From Agrostemma githago (Eukaryota; Streptophyta; Magnoliopsida; Caryophyllales; Caryophyllaceae), in contig OY288243.1 in assembly GCA_958450325.1 (NCBI GenBank), positions 55,450,378 to 55,514,377 of the forward strand: a stretch of 64,000 nucleotides of DNA, written 5' to 3'. The notes beneath the pieces are model-generated. The model was given only the letters and a program-made list of their open reading frames with translations. It had not been told where the DNA came from and did not search any database. Position numbers and translations under genes: made by a program. Positions 46,409-57,731 of the stretch are shown here, in pieces (positions within the stretch are counted from its first letter, which is position 1; each line of letters opens with the position of its first letter).

Positions 46409-48539
46409 TGTAGACACCCAGATTTGGACCTGGTGGCTGCGGAAGTGCCCAACAAACACCCGATGACAATCAGACTGCAACGCGACGCGGATTCGCGATG
46501 TTTTAGATAGTTTTTCTATAGAACGAATCAAATAAATTACTCAGAAAAATTAAACTAACATGTTGGCAGCCTTAGTCGTGTCGTTATGGTCGCATAGACA
46601 CTAATTTGAGTCGATTTTGACACCGGGACCCCTAGTCGGTCCCGAAACTCGAACCGAGTCAGCACCGCGTCAAGCAAACCCCGGGATGCACACCCGAGGC
46701 CCACTAAGCACCACGGCGCTAGGTCAAGGGAGAGGAAGCCTTAACCCCTAAGCAATAAATAATACGTACCACTCTCGATTTTGGAAAGTATCAAAATCGT
46801 ATCTTCAAAACCCCGAGCGCCTTACCTTGGGCGCCTGAGTCTTCTCACGCATAAACCCAGGCGCCTGAGTTTTGGTGCGCCTATCTGGGTGACGAGGGCC
46901 GAAAATACCTATAAATACCCCCCCTTCATCCCCTCATTTCGACAACTTCTTCAATTCTCATCCATCTTCACTCGTAAAGAGTTTCTCGCTAAGGGCTCGC
47001 ACTCCGACACCCGAGGCAAACGATCCACCCGATCGTAGTTCCAATAAAAGCGACATCGACGTTCCTCCTCACCTTCGAGCACTCCACTCGATCCCGAGGT
47101 GTCTGTGTTCGACTAGCTATAGTTTAGTAACGGAATTTTGCCGGATTAGCCAAAGAATCAGCCAATAGTAACGTAGCTCTGCCGGAGTAACCGCAGGAAG
47201 GGTCAACAGTAACGGAACTCTGCCGAAATCACCAGGCAAACAAGGAGGATCCGCCTTTTGGAGCCGAGTCATCATTAGGTTGTCATCTAAACAAAACTTT
47301 ACATTCTTGCACCTTCTTTTATGCACTACGATAATACTAAACGTGGACATAAGGTCCACAAACACATACTAAAATATGTAACGACCCCACTTCAATCGCA
47401 AACACTAAAATACACTAAATAGACCCGAGTAATTCCGAGTTCCGTTCTCAACTATCTATGCATCGTGTCCCGTTTAGTGTGTACTCCGAGGGTGCAACTC
47501 CTCACTACGTGATTTACTTACGTTCGCATTTAAAGTTTTCGTATGATTTATTGTCTTTATGACCTTATAATCGCATGCTAAATCACATAACATGGAGATC
47601 AAAACGTAAATAAACTAAAATTGAACAAAGCGATGGTCGGGTTCCTTATTAGTCCCGGTGCTCGCCATGTATGGTTCGACGCATCTCTATTAATAACGAA
47701 CCGATGCATCTTAAGCAGAATGCCAGGTAAGGTATATCACGAGAACGACTAATATCTGTATCATCACGTTAAAACTGATTTGATAATACGCATAATATTT
47801 GTACTCTCTACCCTCTAACGTGCATCTTTTCATGGCCTGCTTGTCACGTGAAATCGCATGCAAATAATGTAAACACAACCACTTAGACGGCAAAACTTAC
47901 TTATCCTTAAACAACCGACGTAGTAAAAGAACAACGGATGTTACAGTATTTCCGCCACAACAAAAGAACGAAGTTATCAGCCCACCGATTGATTAGTAGA
48001 GGCAGTTATAGTGCGGGCGGGATTGGGTGTCGATATCTATCGGATGTTGGCTTCCCAATACGTACCCTCACCCCTTACTCAGAATCGACGGTTTCCGGAT
48101 GTCCGAAACCGTTGGCAATGAGAATCATTCCAGGCATGGAGTGCTTAAGGGTACAAGTCTTTATCTTTAGGTCCCGTGCCCCTCAGCTTTGAGCCGGCTA
48201 AGGATCAAAGTTGAATTGAACGGTTTCCGAGCCCCCATAATTGACTCGGTGGCGACTCCACAAATCGGCAACGAATTCAGTTCACTAAAAAGGTCGCCTT
48301 ACCAAACATAAATGCCTTTAAACATTTACAACGACGACTCGATCGATTCCAAACGGAAACACGGGTGCTCGCACCCGTCTAGTACAAGTCTGGATCATCA
48401 TCCGAATCTAGGTCCGAAACATTGCCCCGTACGTGAGATCGGACCGGCCCCCGATCGGGAGGAGGCCGCGTGGGTGGTCGCCGCTATACATTGAAAAACT
48501 GGGTCGGTCCCGCGCGGGCGGTGCGGACGGACGTCCACA
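46409..48539 (+). repeat. 5' LTR of element G (type 1), 2131 bp
   Basis: TGTAGACACCCAGATTTGG...GGACGTCCACA, followed one base later by the primer site. It aligns with 9447-11,607 throughout. Confidence 0.92.
46909..46919 (+). promoter_or_regulatory. LTR TATA box (element G)
   Basis: CTATAAATACC, preceded by two copies of GGCGCCTGAGT (46,828-46,870). Confidence 0.75.
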
Positions 48540-48542
48540 GTT

Positions 48543-48560
48543 TGGCGACTCCGCTGGGGA
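48543..48560 (+). other. Primer-binding site, Ogre/Tat type
   Basis: TGGCGACTCCGCTGGGGA; Ogre-like elements use this arginine-tRNA-type site. The tRNA identity is recalled, not computed. Confidence 0.85.
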
Positions 48561-50263
48561 ATTGGAAACAAGTTTCCAGCAGTGGTGTAACTTGAACGAG
48601 GTCGGTGAAGCTCATTTCCTTGTTCCTAGTTGTGGTCACTACAGGTTTTGGCCCTAAAAAGCCAACCCTAAATGTTTTGGCCCTAAAAAGCCCACCCTAA
48701 CCAATATCAGGACCAATCGACCTCTTCGCGGTAAGATCCTTAGGGACACGCGGAGAGATCCTCGATTGACGCTCCGGCCGCCTAACACGTACCTCGCGGG
48801 AATACTAAACGGATAGTTCTGAACGGACGGTATGACACTCGTCTCCCCAGATGATTTGTCAATAATTAAGTAAAGACTATTTGGGCGGTAGCCTACCCTA
48901 AACCTACCCGTGTCTGCATCCTGCATGAGTGTATGCATTCCTAGTTATGTGCAGCGTGTTTGAACAACTCAAATAAAACACTACAAATCTGGATTCAACC
49001 ACGCCAACATATTCAACCGCACCCAAGTTCGTTTTCGAAAAGGTCATTTCCAGGATTGTTGTTTTAGCGCCAATACTCCGGCCAAGTCAAAATGGTTTTC
49101 GAAAACCTTTTAAGAGCACCGTCATCATGACAGATTTTTCAAAGGATCTTTTTATTAAAAATAAAAAAATTCCATCACTCTGGCCAAAGTAAAGCAATGA
49201 ATACCGTTAATACCACCAAGACTCCCGATGAATGGGATCGAGGTACCTCAAATAGTTACATTTTATTTCAAAAAAAAAGAAATGTTTTTACACACATACC
49301 GTTAACACAGTCGAAGCTTCAATTAATGAATTCAAAGAATCCGAAACGGTCACACTCACAAAATATCATCACCAGACATCACGTTTTGTCACAAACACCG
49401 CATACACCATGAATATCGAACTGACTAATTAATCCTCCCTCTGTTTCAATGAATTGTTTGCCTTTGGTTTTGGCACCAAGGGTAAGGGATCCAATGAGGA
49501 AGTGACATGTGGAGCAAAAATCATGAGAATTGTCAAATTACATATAAAAAACATTCCTAAAATAGAAAGGCAAACAATTCATTGAGACGTCCCGATATGG
49601 AATAAGCAAACAATTCATTGGAACGGAGGGAGTAGTTGTTTCGGTAAAAACACCGCGTCATCATTTTCAAAACAGGTTCCCATAAGAGCCATGCTCATTT
49701 AAAAAAACAACACCATTCACACTTTTGCCATCATCGAATCTTCGACACACATATAGCAACACACTCTCACGTCACAAACGATATCACCACACCATCGTCA
49801 CCCTAATTTTACAAATCGTCCATTTCAAAAAAAAACTTCCTCTGCAAAACTCAATCGTTTTAAAAAAAAACGTATATCAAAATTCTTTGATCCTGAGCCG
49901 GGACCGCGATCAACTTCTTACGTCGTACAACCGTGTGATTAACTATCTGTGTTAGTTACTAGGGTCGCCTCTACTCAAGGTCTTACATTTTGGGTCGTCT
50001 CATCTCGAGAAAGTCCTCTTTTAAATCTCACCCCGAGATCAGTGTCAAATCGTCTCGCTCTAGACACAGATCTCCATTAGGCGTTTCGCCGAACACACCA
50101 AAAGTCTAAAGCACCTGAGTCCCAAAGCCAATGACCGCACACGCAAGCGAGTCAAAGGACTCATTTCTGCGTCGCTCGGTCAAGAGCGTTTCTAGAGTCC
50201 CTAAGTCGTCCGACAAATCCATCGTGACCCTTGACGTTGTCCTAAAAAGATAGTTTCCTCAAC
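48561..50263 (+). other. Leader of element G
   Basis: No credible ORF. It includes a short direct repeat GCCCTAAAAAGCC (48,652-48,690), adenine-rich stretches and a MITE at 49,435-49,632. Confidence 0.65.
49435..49632. mobile_element. Stowaway-like MITE (198 bp)
   Basis: Terminal inverted repeats CTCCCTCTGTTTCAATGAAT and CTCCCTCCGTTCCAATGAAT. TA follows the right end; the left flank TAATC has TA a few bases away, so one edge is blurred. CTCCCTCCGT ends are diagnostic of plant Tc1/mariner Stowaway elements. Confidence 0.82.
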
Positions 50264-50959
50264 ATGTCCTCAGATCCAGGAGTGATCGAAAACCTTTGTA
50301 TTGACGTCAATACCTTAACCAAGGTAGTTCATGATGTCCGCTCCTCAATAGACCGCCTGACCATCTTCGTGTGTCATATCGACAGTCGCCTCAACTTCCT
50401 CAAAAACGAGGGCACAGAAAGCGAACCAAATGCCAGTTCGATCAATTACCATACTCACACCCCGAGCGGATCCTCTTTACGGGCAAGATCCCCTGAGAAC
50501 AACAAAGAAATAACCTCGACTCCTCACAAAATACTACCCAACAAAGCCAGAGCATCCCGAAAGGAATTTACCAAAATCAACTCATCATACACTGAGACTC
50601 TCAAACATCTAATTGACCAGGGATTGCTCACCCCCCTGGGTCCCACTCTGGACCCACCGGTGGGCAAGTGAAGCAAAAATTGGAGTCCTAATGACTATTG
50701 CCCATTCCATCAAGGAAATGGGCATGACACTGAGGCGTGTTTCACATTGAAACATGTCATCGAAGAACTGATTGAGGCAGGGACTTTCTCGCCGGCAAAG
50801 CGGCAAAAGGCAGATTTCACTTTCTCAGTGGCTGAAGGAAAGGTAGTAACATCGGTAGTCATCACAAGCCACTTCAAACCCCTCAATGTGTCGGCCCCAA
50901 GAGCCACCTCTAGGCGCCGCTCGAGAGGAACATCTCCGGAAGGTCATGGCAGACGCTGA
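50264..50959 (+). pseudogene. Gag remnant of element G
   Basis: One frame with a single internal TGA (50,669-50,671). The first part (135 aa) has SSIDRLTIFVCHIDSRLNF and TETLKHLIDQGLLTPLG. After the stop, DYCPFHQGNGHDTEACFTL is the C-x2-H...GH-x4-C pattern typical of the C-terminal Gag of Tat elements, followed by a basic tail. The capsid-like core seen in element F is absent, so a large internal deletion is likely. Confidence 0.75.
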
Positions 50960-51204
50960 GATCCGGAGAGCGTATGGGGTCAGAGTCGCTATGTGATCAG
51001 GTCATAATAGCCGACCTCTAGAGGCATAGCCGGTCTTGGTCAGAGTCTAGTTCGTCTTAGGGCCTAGACTAAATAATAATAATAATAATAATAATACACT
51101 AACTTCTTGTAATTTGGGTGTGGGTGCCCAGATAGTATCTCGACTACCCACTAACTTGTAATTTGTTTCGTTATTAGTGCAAGCTCCGGTTTTTATAAAT
51201 AAAA

Positions 51205-51235
<31 letters not shown>

Positions 51236-51544
51236 TAATAATAAATGTCTTCTTTTTATCGAGTCCGGGAGGTGTGAAGGGACATTTCCTCCACATCCCC
51301 CCTCGAACAAAATCACGGGCATCTAGCCCGTTTACTATTTATCAATAAAACAACTCTTTTTTACAAACATGCCTCGACAATCGCTCGACTTCTTTTAATA
51401 ACTTCTATTATCGCTTAAGACTCGATACTATGCCACTTATCGATAACAATTAACTAAAGTGCAAGGGCTACAACTAACGACCTACTTAACTTCACCCTTA
51501 AAAGAACAACAGCCCTAGGTTCAACAGATCACTGACCCCCTTGA
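50960..51544. other. Gag-to-RNase H gap with AT microsatellites; protease and RT missing
   Basis: Contains (AAT)n at 51,074-51,096 and (AAAT)n/(AAT)n at 51,197-51,243. No protease DTG/DSG or RT YVDD-type motif is present where several hundred codons of them should be. Confidence 0.75.
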
Positions 51545-52069
51545 CCAAACGACAATGCAACAAACGAACATTCATACAAACTAGACTTCCCCGTTACCAA
51601 CAACGCAGCTGAATACGAAACCTGCCTAATAGGACTAAAAGCAGCCATATCTCTAGGAGTTAAAAACCTTAGAGTACACGGGGATTCATTCTTAGTAGTC
51701 AACCAAGCCACAGGCACATGGAAGGTTTATAGAGAAAGCCTAACCCCATACCAAACCAAAGTGGAAACAATGTCCCGGAAATTCACCGAAATCGACTTCA
51801 TACACATACCCCGCGAAGAAAATCAATTCGCCGAAGCCTTATCCAAACTAGCCTCGCTAATAAACATGACCGACCAACTTTTCTCTATGCCTATCTGCGT
51901 AGAGAGAAGCGAAGAACCAGCCCACATCCATAACCTCGAACTCGACGATACCTCCGAGGAACCCTGGTACAAAGAAATCCTAGAGTTTAAACCTAACGGG
52001 TCATATCCACCCAACAGAAACACCAAAAACAAAGAGCCTTACGAATATAAGCCGCCCATTACGTCCTGA
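51545..52069 (+). pseudogene. RNase H domain of element G
   Basis: TNNAAEYETCLIGLKAAISL carries the conserved Glu, VHGDSFLVVNQ the second acidic residue, and IPREENQFAEALSKLASL the last motif, where the usual ADALSKLAS Asp is Glu. The N-terminal strand with the first Asp is missing. A frameshift near 52,045 separates it from the integrase. Confidence 0.88.
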
Positions 52070-53210
52070 GTCAAGGACTATTATACAAACGAACCCCACA
52101 AGGAGTCCTCCTTAGGTGCATAAACAAAAACCAATCCGGGAGAGTCTTGGAAGAAGTACATGACGGAGAGTGCGGACCCCACATGAGCGCAAACCTACTA
52201 GCCCAAAAAAAAATGAGATTGGGCTATTACTGGATTACCATAGAGACAGACTATCGACGTCACGTTCGTCACTGCCACAATTGCCAAATATTTGCAAACA
52301 TCCAACACCTACCGCCATATCCTCACCGTACTATAGCCACACCCAGGATTTTCTATACTTGGGGAATAGACATCATAGGAAAGGTACACCAATCCGGGAC
52401 CGGCGGACACTGCTTTATACTAGTGGTGTCGATTATTTCACCAAATGGGTAGAAGCCGCTTCTTACACCGTACTAACCTCAAAACAAGTAGTCAAATTCT
52501 TACAAAATAACATCATCTGCCGCTACGGCATACCTCACAAAATCATCAGTGATCAGGGGGCTCACTTCAGGGCCGACACCCAAAAACTCCTCGACAAATA
52601 CAAAATCCAAAGACACAAGTCCTCACACTATAGACCTCAAACAAACGGGGCCGTAGAAGAAGCCAACAAAACCATCACCACGATCCTTAAGAAAATGATA
52701 GACAATTACTGGGATTGGCCAAAAAAATTCCCCTTGGCCTTATGAGGGTACCGAACATCCTATCGAACACCCACCGGAGCCACACCATATTACTTGACCA
52801 ACGATTCTGAAGCCGTGCAACCCGTAAAGCTAGAAATACCGTCAGTAAGGTGATTAGCCGAGAGCGGTATTCCCGAAGAAGAATGGGACCAAAAACGATA
52901 TGACAAGCTAGTACTCTTAGAGGAGCTTAGGATACATGCCTTATTCAACGTACAAGCCTACTAGCAACGTATACAACGAGCCTTTAATAAACGAGTGAAA
53001 TCCCGAAACATACACGAGGGAGACTTAGTAGTCAAATCCATTAGAGCACCCCTTCCCGTCGACCCTAGAGGGGAATTCAAACCAAACTGGGCGGGCCCCT
53101 ACCTCGTCAAGAAAATACTCTCGAGGGGCGTCGTGATCCTCACCGACCCAGACGGTCAAGAGTTCTCAACTCCAACCAACATGGATCAACTCAAACGATA
53201 CTACCCATAA
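52048..53210 (+). pseudogene. Integrase of element G
   Basis: The zinc-binding part HDGECGPHMSANLLAQKK...CHNC is followed by the catalytic core: WGIDIIGK (first Asp), ISDQGAHF (second Asp), PQTNGAVEEANK (Glu), all retained. The C-terminal FKPNWAGPYLVKKIL is the GPY/F module, ending MDQLKRYYP at 53,210. A frameshift near 52,430 and stops at 52,743-52,745, 52,851 and 52,963 inactivate it. In life it inserts retrotransposon cDNA into the host genome. Confidence 0.9.
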
Positions 53211-53512
53211 GCATCCTAACAACCACATCCCGACCTCCGAATTAGGGGGAAACCATGCAAAACGACAAAAAAAGAGGAAACAAACAAATTCGCATCGATA
53301 ATTGGCATAACGAGTCTATAGCAAAATCACTCACATTTTTTACGGAACTACGAACATGGTTTGATTTTGTTTAAAAGCGGATACGTAGGCAACCCTCCTT
53401 CGGATACAACCAAACAAACAAATAAAAAAAAAATGATTACTCGATTCACGTACAAACTGGGACTCTTTCCACGTTTCGGCTAATGAGTGATTTAAGTGAC
53501 GAAGCACAAACG
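53211..53512 (+). other. Post-integrase spacer of element G
   Basis: Includes GCGGATACGTAGGCAACC, a segment common after integrase in plant Tat elements. No ORF of note. Confidence 0.55.
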
Positions 53513-53760
53513 ACGAGCCGAGGAAGGGGTGAAAACCCGAAAGGGCGCCCCGGGCAAAATCAAGAAACGAGTTACGAACGGTCGTAAAAAAAATTGACGA
53601 GCCGAGGACGGGGTGAAAACCCGAATGGGCTCCCTGGGCAAAATAAAGAATCGAGTTGCGAACCGTCGAAAAAAAAATAAAAAGGGTGAGCCGAGGACGG
53701 AGTGAAAACCAGAAAGGGCGCTCCGGGTAAAATGAAGAATCGAGTAGCGAGCAACCAGAA
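53513..53760. repeat. Tandem repeat, about 85-90 bp unit, three copies
   Basis: Units beginning near 53,513, 53,598 and 53,687 share GAGCCGAGGACGGGGTGAAA, GGGCAAAAT and AATCGAGT. Confidence 0.88.
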
Positions 53761-53956
53761 AAAAGAAAAGAAAATAATAACTATGTGCTTCTCATTAAAA
53801 ATAAAATTTGGTTAAGTCGAGCCTTTGTAGAGGCCTTTACATCAAGCATCTGAAACCCGGCTATTCCGGAAAGCCACAACGTGTCCAAACTCCACAAAAA
53901 CTAGTACTACTACACATAATATCAACTAATAATACATAATACAAAATGGCTGGACT
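53761..53956. other. Spacer between repeats and antisense ORF stop
   Basis: Would contain the 3' UTR of the antisense ORF. No distinctive signal beyond AT-rich stretches. Confidence 0.4.
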
Positions 53957-55957
53957 CTACCGGTCCAACTTTTTCTTTCCCTTGCCATTCGGGTGTGCCT
54001 GCTTGTGTCCCTCACCATTGATCGTTTGAACACAAGCTTCCACCACCCCAGCCAAAGGCGAGTCCAGCCAATCCCACTTTCCCGCCTCACTCACATTTTC
54101 AGTATGGGTCTCGTTAGTTTTGGCCCGTACAGATGAACTGACGGTACTAGGATTGGTAACGCTGTCCTTGGTCAGGCACTTAATGACATTCCCTCGAGTC
54201 ACCTCCTCGTTCCCTAGCGGCGCTGTCTTCCTAACTTTTGAGTTGCTCTGTCCTGACGGGTGTTCACAAACCCCCCGCCGGACGAAAGCAGTGTCGGTCG
54301 GTCGAACGCCCTCAATAACAACGGGACGCGAAAACCTCTGTTCCCAAGACACTTTAAATTCCTTAATGGCTTGCTTGGGAACTTGGATTTGGATTTGAAT
54401 TCCTGAATTGAAATATTTTGAGCGTTTGGAAACTTTGGGATTTGGATTTGAAATTTTGACCAAATCCAACCTAGTTCAAATTTGGTTTTCTCAAATTCCT
54501 AGTACGCGGGTAGTCATTTCAATTCCGTCACTTGTCGTTTCTTTGTTTTTTCACATAATCCTGTCGTAGTATTTGTTTTTTTTCCCTGTATTTGAACATT
54601 TAAGTTTTTTTAATGATTTTTTTTTTTCAAAATAAAAATTGGTGACTTTGACCCGACTTCACCCGCCCAAAATCCAAATCCAAATCCAAGGGTACCTAAA
54701 CACCATTTTGGATTTGGATTTAGATTTGAATTCTAGTAATTCAAATACAGAAATTGAATTATTGATATTCAAATCAATTCCGAGTACCCAAACGCAACCT
54801 AAGCGAATTCTCTGTCCATGAGTCGAATCTAGAAATACCCTTAGCAGTCTTCAAAGTGGATGGTTTAACGCCCATTTGATTCGACAACACGCACGGATAA
54901 ATATAAACTGGATCCCTCATAGATAGTATTAACAAAGCCTCGGCTGAAGACAAAAATAGAAATCCGGTACGCCCACTGATATTCCACCACGGGATGACCA
55001 CCTAATGACCAATTGTCCTTTAGCCAAATAACAGAGCCACTCCTCTTCGGCGTGTCCTTTACTCCACACCTGTACCGTCTTCCGGTCCATGAAACCCCTA
55101 TAGTTATAACCTTTGAAGCCCCTGGGAAGGTCGACTAAACCAAGCTGCTCCTGTAGCCAAACCTGCACAAACCACGATAAAACGTCACACCTTCAACCCA
55201 AAGCAACCACACAAAAAAACAAAAAGAGCCAAGCAACAAGGAAACATGACACCAAAAAACACCTGTAAAATGATCCTGGAACCCCAAAAGATGTCTTCTG
55301 GAGTCGGGCACGAGCATCAAGACCTAAAATAAGCTCACCCAAAATAAGCAAAGAGGATGATCGTCCATGTTCCATTCCCATCACCACATCCAAAACTCGA
55401 GGGTTACCCCAACCCTCACGCGCCCTCGCATCCTCGAAAAGATAATAACAACCCACCGTGATGTTAAAAGCACGCCTACATGCTAGAGGCAAAATATCGC
55501 AGAAACCAGCCGGTGAGAATGTCCTGAAAAACAACCCTAAGTCAATGCCATCTTTCCCAAAGAAAACCTTAGCCTCCTCCAATGAAGAAAGATCCCGAAA
55601 ATGACAAAACCGCTCTACATAAGCATCATCTACCGAAGGCACACAAGGTCGAACCGAATTCCACCCACCTATAGTATCTAGCTCTTCGGGAAGAAGAGAA
55701 ATTTTACCCCCGGGGAAAGCTAAAACATGGCCTTTTGAGTCCCAAAACTTAGAGCATGCCAATAAGAAGTCATCTTGTATCTTGACTCGACTTAGCGCAA
55801 CGACCATTGACAAGCCGCCAATTGAATAAACCTCGGGGTCGCATTTCTTAAAATAACCCGCCCACTCGGTTAGGAGATTCCCGAAACCTGACATGGCTCT
55901 AAATATGGATGTTCTAGACCCTATGGATATTCTAGTATATCTAAGACGAGCACCTAC
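53957..55957 (-). pseudogene. Antisense extra ORF of element G, plant-mobile-domain-like, with intron and MITE insertion
   Basis: On the minus strand, exon 1 (55,957 to about 55,263) reads LSMVVALSRVKIQDDFLLAC, VLAFPGGKISLLPEELDTIG and ILGELILGLDARA. A T-rich intron of about 100 bases (55,262-55,163, GTGTTT...TGTGCAG) follows. Exon 2 starts VWLQEQLGLVDLPRGFKG, has a frameshift near 54,990 (into VIPWWNISG), continues VYIYPCVLSNQMG, is split by a MITE (54,367-54,799), and ends in a basic tail (GKGKKKLDR) at 53,957. The pattern F-x-GE/K-x(5)-PEE...GGW, then W-L-x-E, then PWW resembles the plant mobile domain; a homologue lies in element H at 63,128. The N-terminus is cut by element E. The intron phase needs a one-base indel, so it is decayed. 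Tat elements with antisense extra ORFs of this sort are known; the function is not. Confidence 0.75.
54367..54799. mobile_element. 433-bp MITE with TAA target duplication, PIF/Harbinger-like
   Basis: TAA on both sides (54,364-54,366 and 54,800-54,802). The ends are imperfect inverted repeats, GGCTTGCTTGGGAACTTGG versus GGTTGCGTTTGGGTACTCGG, with subterminal ATTTGGATTTGAATT repeats in inverted orientation. The reading frame of the antisense ORF continues across it once the insert and one TAA are disregarded. Confidence 0.82.
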
Positions 55958-56612
55958 TGTAGACACCCATATTTGGCCGTTAGGTGTCTATAGCAGTTTC
56001 CAAAAAACACCCGATGATGATTGGACGCAAACGTGCTTTGACATACTCGAATATGGGCTCAAAATCATTGGCATTTGACTTGGGCTTTTTACGGAGTACA
56101 AATCTCACAAAAACCAACCTCAAATTCAGGCCCAATGGGTCGTTCCCAGTCAAATAAGACTAATTTGAGTCAAAACCGACACCAAGGACAAAACCAGTTT
56201 TTAGCGACCGAGTCAAACCCCGGTCAAAGACATTTTCGAGACGTAAGTATCCGCCGCGTCACGCTTGAAATCCAACTAGAAGTCGATTACTACAAAAAAA
56301 TCAGCCACACAAAATAATAAACAAATCTGTAAGAGATAGAATTCGATCCTTAAAAGGAGTTCTACCCGAGCTAGACCCACTCGACGGTCGAGTAGGCTTG
56401 TAAAACACGCTGAACCGGTGTCAATACCGGGCACTCGACCGAGTATCAGAGTCACTCGATCGAGTAACTCCTCTTTCCGCCGGGTGAGGATTTCTTTCCC
56501 ACCAAGCAACGAAATCCTGTTTCCTCTCGAATTGCATGTTTTTCCTATCCAAAGCAGTGTTTCTTCTCACCCAAGCAAGACTATCTCTCCTAGCTACGAC
56601 CGGAGACCTCTA

Positions 56613-56623
56613 CTATAAATAGA
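56613..56623 (+). promoter_or_regulatory. LTR TATA box (element E)
   Basis: ACTATAAATAG, preceded by ACTCGACGGTCGAGT, ACTCGACCGAGT and ACTCGATCGAGT (56,378-56,470). Confidence 0.75.
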
Positions 56624-57432
56624 CCCCCTCACAACACACAGACATATACAATTGACACATCTACAACATCAACAATCATCATCAACAATTACAATTCCCG
56701 ATCAATACACAATATCCATTCACAACCCGAAATTTAAGGCAATTTGAGGCAATTTGAGGCAAACCCGAGATCAAAACTCGTAAAAAACCCGAGAGCAAAA
56801 CTCGTCACATCCATTCCCAATTATAAACCACCATAACTCACCCGCATTATCTCGACGGTCCTGTGCCTAAGCCACAGTTAGACGAGCCCCGTTCCGAGAG
56901 TACAAAGCATATAGGTTGAGGGTGTAAATTCAAATCCCGTCTTCTCCTTTCTCTCTTTCTCTCTCTCTCGTTTTTTTTTCGTCTCTTTCATCACGTTTTT
57001 TTTACTATTTCTTTTTCATCGTTTCTAATACCGATATTATCGCAACTATCTAATTTTTATACAAAAGCAATCATTCTTTAAATATGATATCGACTCTATA
57101 GTCGAATATCATATCTAAAAGAATCAAATCAAACTCGTTGATGCTAAGATAATCGTTACATAGTCCTAAAAATGAAATACGACGATTTCGACGCGGAGAG
57201 AATCTATTTTTATCTTAGTTCGATTTTCAAACGATCCATAAACATCTTTTCTAAAAACCATTCTGAATAATCGATATTGATTCCATAATCAAGTCTCGAA
57301 TATGACGAATATCCAAAATTTATGTCGAGTATAAATCATACTATATTTTTACACGACTTAGCAAAATTATCAATCTTTTCAAAAGGCAATATCGAAATAA
57401 AAAACCAAACGAACCATAGTTCGTACAAGGGG

Positions 57433-57546
57433 CACTCGATCGAGTGCCTAGCCCACTCGATCGAGTGGCACCCCATAATTCAGGAAAAATCCCTTTTTTC
57501 GAGACCACTCGGTCGAGTGTCTCATTGACTCGATCGAGTGGCTCCT
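57433..57546. repeat. Cluster of four ACTCGATCGAGT-type palindromes in LTR E
   Basis: GCACTCGATCGAGTGC (57,433-57,448) and CCACTCGATCGAGTGG (57,454-57,469) are perfect 16-bp palindromes; two near-perfect copies follow after about 30 bp. Confidence 0.9.
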
Positions 57547-57731
57547 GGTTCATCAAAACCGTGAGTTTTTTTAGCATCTTTCGAGTCCCGATCAAATACA
57601 TTTGTGACTTCGGTCAACACGTGTCAAGTCAATCACGTGTCAAATCCTTTCAAAACCATGCATTGCATTATATTCATGTCGATTATTCAATTTACAAACC
57701 GTTACTAACTTGATTGTTCATGTTTTAAGCG

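Larger units (their letters stand above)
46409..55957 (+). mobile_element. Tat-lineage retrotransposon G (Retand/Ogre-like), 5' LTR to antisense ORF
   Basis: Order: 5' LTR, Arg-type primer site, leader with a Stowaway-like MITE, Gag remnant, gap lacking protease and RT, RNase H, integrase, tandem repeats, and an antisense plant-mobile-domain-like ORF split by a MITE. The right part including the 3' LTR is displaced by insertion of E at 55,958. RNase H and integrase are in Ty3 order and degenerate. It inserted into LTR D. Confidence 0.85.
55958..57731 (+). repeat. 5' LTR of Tat element E (type 2), truncated by element F
   Basis: Starts TGTAGACACCCATATTTGG without a preceding purine tract, inside the antisense ORF of G. 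TATA box at 56,613-56,623. Collinear with LTR F to about three quarters of its length; F inserted at 57,731/57,732. Confidence 0.82.

Noticed and set aside
55193..55966. MSTVG... as the true start of the antisense ORF
   Set aside because: The first residues come from LTR E sequence; the genuine N-terminus was separated by insertion of E.
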